Of a stretch of DNA of 22,706 bases, positions 1 through 6,131 are shown in pieces. Under the pieces are notes generated by a model. That model was not told the origin of the DNA. It searched no databases and worked only from the letters and a program-made list of their open reading frames with translations. This DNA is from JAGXQV01 sp964527565 (GTDB taxonomy: Bacteria > Pseudomonadota > Gammaproteobacteria > Burkholderiales > Sulfuricellaceae). Positions within the stretch are counted from its first letter, which is position 1. Each line of letters opens with the position of its first letter. The stretch is taken from contig CAZGOY010000049.1 in NCBI GenBank assembly GCA_964527565.1, positions 1 through 22,706 on the forward strand, written 5' to 3'. Made by a program: the position numbers and the translations under genes.

Positions 1-30
1 CTCCGGCCTTGCGGCCTCCCCAAACATTCG

Positions 31-55
31 GCGCAATGCCCTTCGGGGATTGCGC
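31..55. repeat. Hairpin with UUCG-type loop, repeat or terminator
   Basis: Bases 31-37 (GCGCAAT) pair with 49-55 (ATTGCGC), and CCC at 39-41 pairs with GGG at 46-48. G38 is bulged and the loop is TTCG, closed by C-G, which is an extra-stable tetraloop on the plus-strand transcript. The hairpin lies about 65 bases beyond the ubiT stop codon and has no following T-run, so it is not a classical terminator. A smaller GGCC/GGCC hairpin sits at 5-16. This may be the edge of a dispersed intergenic repeat; only a genome search can tell. Confidence 0.45.
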
Positions 56-119
56 TACGCGGACTAATCTATGCACACATTGACTTCAACAACTTGTCTT
101 GAAATCTGACAAGGTAAAA

Positions 120-641
120 TTAGCGGAACAGTGCTTTTGCCGCGCGGCGGTTTTGCAGAAGGCGTGAAATTACGGCTGGGATCACCCGGTCCGGCGCCAG
201 CGCGCCGATATCGGGAACGGGCAATTCCAGCGCATCCAGCGTATTTTTGGTAAAGAGACCCAACTCGGTGTCGCCCTCGATTACCAGGCGGCGGCTGAAA
301 AACAGGGTATCCGGGTCCTCCCGGCGCGTCGCCAGGGTGAAGAAATCCCAGGCGGTGGCGCGTAAGGTGAGATCGGGCTCCTGCTGCGGCGTAACGGCGA
401 CGAAGCCTTTTTCAGCAATCGTGAAATGGAAATCCAGACCGGCATCCTTGACGCTGATGCACACCAGCTTGCCGTGCAAGGGTTGCAGCGCATCGGGCGG
501 CAGAATGCGCCCCAAAGCCAAATTCAGCGTCTGCGCGAAGACAAAGGAATTGGGAAAGCGCGGCAGCAGTGAGAGCAATTTGCCGACCGGGCGGGGCAGC
601 GTAGGGTGACGGGTTTCCATGGGCACAGTAGATTTATCCAA
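120..641 (-). CDS. ubiT: UbiT-like SCP2-domain ubiquinone biosynthesis factor
   Basis: This 173-residue protein matches the UbiT (YhbT) family: a short basic N-terminus, then an SCP2 sterol-carrier lipid-binding fold over most of the chain. Recognisable stretches are the LPRPVGKLLSLLPRFPNS lead-in and the DTLFFSRRLVIEGDTELGL segment near residues 110-130. In Escherichia coli UbiT works with UbiU and UbiV in O2-independent ubiquinone synthesis, probably binding the lipid intermediate. It is the last gene of a minus-strand operon, 16 bases after the nitronate-monooxygenase-like gene. The chosen start is TTG at 641 because AGGAG lies just upstream, although the spacing is short (about 3 bases); ATG at 620 is the alternative and would remove 7 residues. 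UbiU and UbiV are not in the window, so the functional link rests on family knowledge. Confidence 0.82.
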   Translation of the reverse strand: MDKSTVPMETRHPTLPRPVGKLLSLLPRFPNSFVFAQTLNLALGRILPPDALQPLHGKLVCISVKDAGLDFHFTIAEKGFVAVTPQQEPDLTLRATAWDFFTLATRREDPDTLFFSRRLVIEGDTELGLFTKNTLDALELPVPDIGALAPDRVIPAVISRLLQNRRAAKALFR

Positions 642-657
642 CGGCTCCTGCGGATTT

Positions 658-1824
658 TCAGGCGGAGAACACCGGTTTTCTGCCGGTAAGCAGGTACTCG
701 ATCAATTCGCGTACCGGACGGATGGCCGTGCCGAAAGGCAGGCTTTCCGAACCGCGGAAAAACAAACCCTTGGCAATGTCGCCGCGCATAGCGGCAGCCA
801 GTTGCGAGTCGATGCAGAATTGCCCCATTTTTGCCACGCCGTCACGCAGGCCGCAGTCTGAAAGGCAGTCAAGCACCGCCGCGCATTTGGAGCGCAAGGG
901 GTCGGCAAAACTCATCAGGCGGCTTTCGCGATTCAGGTAATTCTTCAGCCACGGCGTCAGCACCGCGCGTGCGGGCAAACCGGCCGTACTCATGAAAGTG
1001 ACGATGTCCTCCGGCCGCGCCTCGGCCAGCACCTTCTTGAAATTGGGATGAGCATCGCCCTCCTCGGTGACGGCGAAGGGCGTGCCGAGTTGCACGGCGC
1101 TGGCCCCCAGAGACAACAGTTCCCGTACTTTTTCATAAGTATTGATGCCGCCGGCGGGGATCAACGGAATGCGCTCGCGCTCGATGCCGAATTCTTTAAA
1201 TAGCTTGAACACCCCTTCCAGCACACCGGGGAAATCAAAACGCGGGTCGGTGATGTCTTCCGGCTTGGGCGCGCCGAGGTGACCGCCGGCGTAGCGCGGG
1301 TGCTCAATGACGATGGCGTCCGGCAGCTTGTGTTTTCGCATCCATTTCTTCAACACCACATTGACGCCGCGTACATCGGAAAGGATCGGAATCAAGGCCA
1401 CGCCGGGAAAACCTTCCGCCATCTCCGGCAGGTCGAAGGGCAGCCCTGCGCCCATGACGATGGCGTCGGCGCCGCTTTCGCAGGACTGGCGCGCCAGCTT
1501 GGCATGCTCGGTTACCGCCTTCATCACGTTTACCGCGACCATGCCTTCGCCGGCGGCGATTTTCTTGGCCGCCTTGATCTCGCGGTCGAGCGCGGTGAGG
1601 TTGGCGGCATCCATCGCCTCCTTGGTTTTTGCCTGGCGCGACTGTTCCAGCAAATCGGGATGATGACGGCGCAGGTCGATGCTGGCGATGGTACCTACCG
1701 CGCCTTCCTTGGCCACCGCGCCCGCCAGCCTGTGCGCGGAAATGCCCACGCCCATGCCGCCCTGGACGATGGGAAGCAGGGTTTTGCCCTTGAGCTTGAG
1801 CAAGGGAAGGTCAGTGTGCAGCAT
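658..1824 (-). CDS. Nitronate monooxygenase-family flavoprotein
   Basis: The 388-residue product is an FMN-binding TIM-barrel enzyme of the nitronate monooxygenase (2-nitropropane dioxygenase)/FabK superfamily. Visible family motifs are QGGMGVGIS near residues 21-29, a phosphate-binding PAGGIN at 223-228, and GASAVQLGTPF at 240-250. H175 or H182 in EHPRYAGGHLG is a candidate active-site histidine. A C-terminal extension beyond the barrel carries four cysteines (C314, C320, C324, C337), unusual for simple nitronate monooxygenases. The substrate cannot be told: nitronate oxidation, an enoyl-reductase-like reaction or another flavin reaction all fit. The ATG at 1824 has AAGGAA about 7 bases upstream. 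The gene lies 60 bases after the membrane-protein gene and 16 before ubiT, so it is probably co-transcribed with both. Confidence 0.85.
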   Translation of the reverse strand: MLHTDLPLLKLKGKTLLPIVQGGMGVGISAHRLAGAVAKEGAVGTIASIDLRRHHPDLLEQSRQAKTKEAMDAANLTALDREIKAAKKIAAGEGMVAVNVMKAVTEHAKLARQSCESGADAIVMGAGLPFDLPEMAEGFPGVALIPILSDVRGVNVVLKKWMRKHKLPDAIVIEHPRYAGGHLGAPKPEDITDPRFDFPGVLEGVFKLFKEFGIERERIPLIPAGGINTYEKVRELLSLGASAVQLGTPFAVTEEGDAHPNFKKVLAEARPEDIVTFMSTAGLPARAVLTPWLKNYLNRESRLMSFADPLRSKCAAVLDCLSDCGLRDGVAKMGQFCIDSQLAAAMRGDIAKGLFFRGSESLPFGTAIRPVRELIEYLLTGRKPVFSA

Positions 1825-1884
1825 CAGAATTCCTTGAGTGGAAAAAGGTTAGCCGGAAAAGAAACCCCAGCCAAAACAAGCCGG

Positions 1885-3021
1885 TCATTCTACCCGAAAG
1901 CGGGTGGCAATTGACAGCGCGGCGAGCAGTTGCGCGATGAACAGCGCCAAGCCAGCCCCCGCCAGCACAAAACCAAGGCGCATGTCGGCGGTAGCCGGCA
2001 GCGCCCCGCCCAGAAACAACAGCGCGCGGACGCCGCCCCAGCGCCCCAGCCGCAACCGCATTTCCCCGTGCCACGGCGTCTGCACGCCGGGGCGCAACCA
2101 TACCGGTAACAACTGGCTCACCGCGCCCGTCACCAACGGCAGCAGAAATGCCAGCACGAATGCGTGCCCCGCGCCGCCGACGGAAACCGTCCCGGTGGGG
2201 TGCAGCGCCCCGCCCAGCAGCGCCACCCCCAGCCCGAACGGTGCGGCGGCCAGCGCGGGCGCCGCACCGTGCCAAGCGAAAATCTCCTCGCGGTACAGCC
2301 TGAACCAACTCGCCAGCAAGCGAACCAGCGGCACCAGCCACAGCGCCAGGCCGCCCCAGGACAGCCAGTGAAGCGTGCTCGCCGACCCGGCGGCGACCAG
2401 CAGGGTGCCGATCAGCGCCAGCGGCCAATCGCTGCGCAAGCGCCTAGCTGCCTGTGCGTCGGCGCGGCCCACGGCAGTCGGCAACAGCACCTGCACGGTA
2501 CCGATGGCGGTCAGCCCGACCAGACCCAGTGTGTTGAGATGCAGATGCAGGCGCTTCCAGGCCTGGTATTGCTGTGGCCACACGCTCATGGCGAACACCG
2601 TCAGCAAGGCAAGAATCAGGCAGGCCAGCGCGGCGGCGTACCAGTGTAGTCCGGGGTGCGGCCGACCCAGTGCCCGATGTCCGCGCAACAACATCCAGAC
2701 TAACAGCGCCACAGCAGAAACCAAGGTCGGAAAAGTGGCGGCATGACGCCCTGCCGCCAATAGGGAAGAAAAAATAAAGGCCAGCGTGATTAGTCCGCCG
2801 CCAGCCAGGACCGGCAAAGGCAGCCAGTGCAACCAAGTGGACGGTGCGCCGCTGCGTGTGAGCACCGGCACGAAATGCAGCATGGCGGCAAAAATCAGCG
2901 GCAGGGCTCCTGCCGCCAGCGCCAAGTGAACATGGGCTGCTGCCGGCACAGGCAGCAGCACCCCCAGCAACAGCGCTGCGGCAAAGCTGCTCAGCGCGGT
3001 CATTACCAGGAAAATCAACAT
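1885..3021 (-). CDS. Polytopic NnrS/heme-copper-oxidase-I-like membrane protein
   Basis: The 378-residue protein is very hydrophobic, with about 12 predicted membrane helices. Histidines cluster at helix ends: HVHLALAAG near residues 30-38, MLHFVPVLTRS near 47-57, and HLHLNTLGLVG near 159-169. These recall NnrS proteins and diverged heme-copper oxidase subunit I proteins, in which membrane histidines bind heme, but I cannot assign a specific family with confidence. An upstream DUF2249 gene and a downstream ubiT would fit anaerobic or nitrogen-oxide respiration. The ATG at 3021 has no clear ribosome-binding site; an ATG at 3003 is an alternative. It follows the DUF2249 gene by 51 bases. A role in NO tolerance or denitrification is inference only. 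Confidence 0.7.
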   Translation of the reverse strand: MLIFLVMTALSSFAAALLLGVLLPVPAAAHVHLALAAGALPLIFAAMLHFVPVLTRSGAPSTWLHWLPLPVLAGGGLITLAFIFSSLLAAGRHAATFPTLVSAVALLVWMLLRGHRALGRPHPGLHWYAAALACLILALLTVFAMSVWPQQYQAWKRLHLHLNTLGLVGLTAIGTVQVLLPTAVGRADAQAARRLRSDWPLALIGTLLVAAGSASTLHWLSWGGLALWLVPLVRLLASWFRLYREEIFAWHGAAPALAAAPFGLGVALLGGALHPTGTVSVGGAGHAFVLAFLLPLVTGAVSQLLPVWLRPGVQTPWHGEMRLRLGRWGGVRALLFLGGALPATADMRLGFVLAGAGLALFIAQLLAALSIATRFRVE

Positions 3022-3072
3022 AACGGTCTGGCGCAGAACAGGATGCCTGCGGGAGCGATCCGGGGCACGCGC

Positions 3073-3333
3073 TTACTGGCGCGTGAAGTCGATCATGATG
3101 CCGCCCGGTTCGCGTTGCACGTAGGCGATGGCGACACCCTCGCCGTAACGGTCCTGCAGTTGGGCGAGTAGCGGCAGGGGATCATGGTCGTTGACGAAGC
3201 GCATGGTTTCGCCGGGGTGCAGCGAATCGAGCGCACCGAAAATGGCGGCGTGGCGAAAACGCTTGGCGACGCCACGCGCGTCGAAGGGGTAAAGCATGTC
3301 AGGGGAAATGATGTTGGCGCAGGAATGGGACAT
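3073..3333 (-). CDS. DUF2249 domain protein
   Basis: This 86-residue protein is a small DUF2249 domain (TusA-like fold): FDARG near residue 17, then a helix, GETMRFVNDHDPLPLL in the middle and a hydrophobic C-terminal strand. DUF2249 proteins often occur beside hemerythrins, nitrite/NO reductases and NnrS proteins, and their reaction is unknown. The ATG at 3333 is chosen over an upstream start because AAGGAGT lies 6 bases before it. It is the first gene of the minus-strand operon. A divergently transcribed hemerythrin-containing gene starts 300 bases away, which matches the usual neighbourhood of this family. Confidence 0.8.
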   Translation of the reverse strand: MSHSCANIISPDMLYPFDARGVAKRFRHAAIFGALDSLHPGETMRFVNDHDPLPLLAQLQDRYGEGVAIAYVQREPGGIMIDFTRQ

Positions 3334-3380
3334 GAAAACTCCTTGTTCAAATTGTCCGGGTTGAAAAAACATACCCGACT

Positions 3381-3410
3381 ATTTTATTAGGCTATTGTCG
3401 CCAACGTCAA
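3381..3410 (-). promoter_or_regulatory. Sigma70-like promoter of the DUF2249-ubiT operon
   Basis: On the minus strand TTGACG (3405-3410) and TAAAAT (3381-3386) are separated by 18 bases, close to the consensus -35 and -10 boxes. Transcription would begin near 3374, giving a leader of about 40 bases before the DUF2249 start at 3333. The match is 5 of 6 in each box, with a slightly long spacer. The rest of the 3334-3633 intergenic region shows only this promoter and the divergent one at 3525-3553. Confidence 0.5.
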
Positions 3411-3524
3411 GCGTTTTTCTGTTTGCGCCAAGCCACGCGCAATGTATGTACGCAAGCACAGATCAGGGGTTCCCCGATGCGCGAATTAACCAACCCCCTG
3501 CCGCATGTACCCCGTTTCCCATGA

Positions 3525-3553
3525 TTCACCGGTAAGATGGGCCATCATATAAT
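3525..3553 (+). promoter_or_regulatory. Sigma70-like promoter of the HD-GYP-hypB-hypF operon
   Basis: TTCACC (3525-3530) and a perfect TATAAT (3548-3553) are 17 bases apart. The -10 box is ideal and the -35 box matches at 4 of 6 positions. Initiation near 3560 would leave an untranslated leader of about 75 bases before the ATG at 3634. Confidence 0.45.
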
Positions 3554-3633
3554 TCAGAGTTTTTGCAAGAATCGCTGTCATATTGAATCTTTGCGGGTTA
3601 ACGCCATCTCACTGCAGAACCACAGGACAACCC

Positions 3634-5163
3634 ATGAATCACACCCCTTCTTATCTCAGCAAAGTACAGGAAATTTGCCGCGACATTGACCAAGCCCGTT
3701 CGCTCGAAGCCTTATACGACAATCTGGTGTACTGCCTTGCCAAGGTCGGCGATACGCCGGGGGCGGGGGCGGCAGTACCGGTTTCGGCATTCATGACCAT
3801 GGCCGAATACGGTGCCGCCATGCAATCTTTCCAGATTGCCCAGGGAGCCGGTCGTTATGCCTCTGCCGCCGGCACCATCCTGCATGACGAAGCGGTTCGC
3901 GAATGCTTGGGCAATGCCATCCGCCTGCATGCGAACCATTACGGCGAAGATTCGGTGACCTTCTTTTTTCCGCACCCGGAAAACCTAGCCATCCTGGTTT
4001 ACGTGGAACCGATACGGCATATCGACGCGGAAATGCGAGAGCTCCTGACCTTCGTCAACGACAAGGTGTCCAGCGCGATCCGCTCTCTCAGCCTGGCCAA
4101 GCAGGCAGCGCGCACCGGGCGCGCCATGGTCATCGCGCTGGCCAGCCTCGCGGAACACAAGGACCAGGATACCGGCGAACACATCCTGCGCGTAGCCATC
4201 ATGACCGACGAGATCGTGCAGGTGCTGGGCGAGCAGGGGCATTACCGGGATAAAGTCACCCCGGAATTCGAACGCGCCATCAGCACTGCCAGCATTCTCC
4301 ACGACGTGGGCAAAGTCGCGATTCCCGAGAGCATCCTCAAAAAACCCGGCAAGCTGGATCCTGAAGAACGCCAGGCCATCGAAACCCACACCCTGAAGGG
4401 GCAAAAGGTGCTCGAAAAGGCCAGCCGCATCCTCGACGGCAACAACTACCTGCTCAGCCTGGCCAGCGAAATCGCCCTGCACCACCACGAGCACTACAAC
4501 GGCCAGGGCTACCCGACGCGCATCGCCGGGCAGGACATCCCATTGTCCGCACGCATTGTCGGCCTGGTGGACGTTTTCGACGCGCTGACCTCGGCAAGAC
4601 CCTACAAAAAAGCCTGGCCGGAACAGGAGGCGGTCGCTTACATCCGCGAAAAATCGGGCATTCAGTTCGACCCATTGGTCGTCGAAGCCTTTTTGAAAGT
4701 GATGGAATACCGGCAGGGCGTCGCCCTAATCCACTGGACGGAAGCGCTGTCGGTCAAGGTTTCCAGCATGGACAACGACCACCGCGTTCTCATCGACCTG
4801 ATCAACCAGTTGGCCTCGGCGGAAAAAATCGGCAACCGGCGCATCGCCGAATCGGTGCTCGACGAATTGATCAACTACACCATCGACCATTTCAACCGCG
4901 AAGAACAATTCCTGCAGGAAGTCGGTTATCCCTTTGACGAACTGATCACCCACAAACTGCAACACGCCTCGTTCACCGAAACCATCCAGGACATCCGCTG
5001 GCAGTATCTGCACGGCTTCCGTCCAAAAATCAACCGGGAAGTGTTACTCTTCCTGCGCGACTGGCTCAGCAAGCACATTCTTGTCGAAGACATGAAGTAC
5101 GCTGTCTGGCGGGAGACCGGCCAAGTGGCGGCTGCGGCCACCCCGGATTCAGGGAACGGATAG
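3634..5163 (+). CDS. HD-GYP phosphodiesterase with C-terminal hemerythrin domain
   Basis: The 509-residue protein has three parts. Residues 1-155 form an N-terminal domain I cannot name, possibly a divergent sensory domain. Residues 160-360 are an HD-GYP c-di-GMP phosphodiesterase with HDVGKVAIP at 223-231 and HHEHYNGQGYP ending at P294, so the metal-binding and GYP signatures are intact. Residues 369-490 are a bacteriohemerythrin with all seven expected di-iron ligands: H383, H419, E423, H440, H444, H481 and D486. Hemerythrin domains bind O2 or NO, so the protein probably lowers c-di-GMP in response to O2, NO or redox state; the direction of control is unknown. The ATG at 3634 has AGGA 6 bases upstream, while an in-frame TTG at 3583 has weaker support. 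It precedes hypB by 23 bases. Confidence 0.9.
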   Translation: MNHTPSYLSKVQEICRDIDQARSLEALYDNLVYCLAKVGDTPGAGAAVPVSAFMTMAEYGAAMQSFQIAQGAGRYASAAGTILHDEAVRECLGNAIRLHANHYGEDSVTFFFPHPENLAILVYVEPIRHIDAEMRELLTFVNDKVSSAIRSLSLAKQAARTGRAMVIALASLAEHKDQDTGEHILRVAIMTDEIVQVLGEQGHYRDKVTPEFERAISTASILHDVGKVAIPESILKKPGKLDPEERQAIETHTLKGQKVLEKASRILDGNNYLLSLASEIALHHHEHYNGQGYPTRIAGQDIPLSARIVGLVDVFDALTSARPYKKAWPEQEAVAYIREKSGIQFDPLVVEAFLKVMEYRQGVALIHWTEALSVKVSSMDNDHRVLIDLINQLASAEKIGNRRIAESVLDELINYTIDHFNREEQFLQEVGYPFDELITHKLQHASFTETIQDIRWQYLHGFRPKINREVLLFLRDWLSKHILVEDMKYAVWRETGQVAAAATPDSGNG

Positions 5164-5186
5164 ACGAACCATCCAGGAGGAAAATC

Positions 5187-6131
5187 ATGTGTACAGTTTG
5201 CGGCTGCGGCGAGGGCGAAGCCCGCATCGAAGGGCATACTCATGTTCACGAACACGACGGGCATTTCCACAGCCATGTCCACGAGCACGATCATGGTCAC
5301 GGACATGACCACGACCATGACCATGACCACGGCGGCGATCTGCATTACGGTCACGGCGCGGCGCACGCCCATGCGCCGGGAATGTCGCAGGGACGCATGG
5401 TGCAGATCGAACAGGACATCCTCGCCAAGAACAATCAATACGCCGAGGCTAACCGCAAGCACTTCACTGAGCACGGCATTTTCGCGCTGAACCTGGTTTC
5501 CAGTCCCGGCTCCGGCAAGACCGCGCTGCTCACCCGCACCATCACCCAGTTGAAGGGCAAACACCCGGTGGCGGTGATCGAGGGCGACCAGCAGACCGCG
5601 CTGGATGCCGACCGCATCCGCGCCACCGGTGCTCCGGCGATCCAGATCAACACCGGCAAGGGCTGCCACCTCGACGCCCACATGGTCGGTCATGCCGCCG
5701 AACGTCTGGAGCTCGCCGACGACAGCCTGCTGCTGATCGAAAACGTCGGCAACCTGGTGTGCCCGGCAGCCTTCGACCTGGGCGAGGCGCACAAGGTGGC
5801 GGTCCTCTCCGTCACCGAGGGCGAGGACAAACCCCTCAAGTACCCCGACATGTTTGCCGCCGCCGACCTGATGCTGCTCAACAAGATCGACCTCTTGCCT
5901 TACCTCAGTTTCAACGTGCCGCTGTGTCTCGAATACGCGCGGCGCATCAACCCCAACATCCAGGTGATCCTGCTCTCTGCGCTGAGCGGCGAGGGCGTGG
6001 ATGAGTGGTTGACCTGGCTGGAAAATGGCCTGACCCTGGCGCGCCAGCGCAAAATCGCCGCTGTTGAAAGCCTGCACCGCCGCATCGTGGACCTGGAAGC
6101 CGAACTGGCGGCGCTGAAAGGTGCCTGCTAA
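5187..6131 (+). CDS. hypB: Hydrogenase nickel-incorporation GTPase HypB
   Basis: The 314-residue protein is a SIMIBI-class GTPase that delivers nickel to [NiFe]-hydrogenase large subunits with HypA. It begins with the CxxCGC high-affinity nickel motif (C2, C5, C7). A histidine-rich nickel-storage stretch follows, with 20 histidines between residues 17 and 62. The G domain has the P-loop SSPGSGKT (105-112), GDQQT, a GKGCHLDAHM metal-site segment, and NKID as the guanine-specificity motif. AGGAGG lies 7 bases before the ATG. The gene follows the hemerythrin-HD-GYP gene by 23 bases and overlaps hypF by 11, so all three are probably one transcript. HypA, C, D and E and the hydrogenase itself are outside the window. 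Confidence 0.97.
   Translation: MCTVCGCGEGEARIEGHTHVHEHDGHFHSHVHEHDHGHGHDHDHDHDHGGDLHYGHGAAHAHAPGMSQGRMVQIEQDILAKNNQYAEANRKHFTEHGIFALNLVSSPGSGKTALLTRTITQLKGKHPVAVIEGDQQTALDADRIRATGAPAIQINTGKGCHLDAHMVGHAAERLELADDSLLLIENVGNLVCPAAFDLGEAHKVAVLSVTEGEDKPLKYPDMFAAADLMLLNKIDLLPYLSFNVPLCLEYARRINPNIQVILLSALSGEGVDEWLTWLENGLTLARQRKIAAVESLHRRIVDLEAELAALKGAC
5304..5330 (+). repeat. Hexanucleotide repeat in hypB His-rich region
   Basis: About four and a half in-frame copies of CAYGAC encode alternating His-Asp in the nickel-storage segment of HypB. Slippage in units of 6 bases would change the number of His-Asp pairs without breaking the frame. Confidence 0.7.

Noticed and set aside
3395..3410. FNR/DNR-like box TTGTC-N6-GTCAA upstream of the DUF2249 operon
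   Set aside because: The half-sites are 6 bases apart, not the required 4, and the right half overlaps a good -35 box.
5221..5340. CRISPR-like short repeats near the start of hypB
   Set aside because: They are codon repeats for a His-rich protein segment, with no repeat-spacer pattern.
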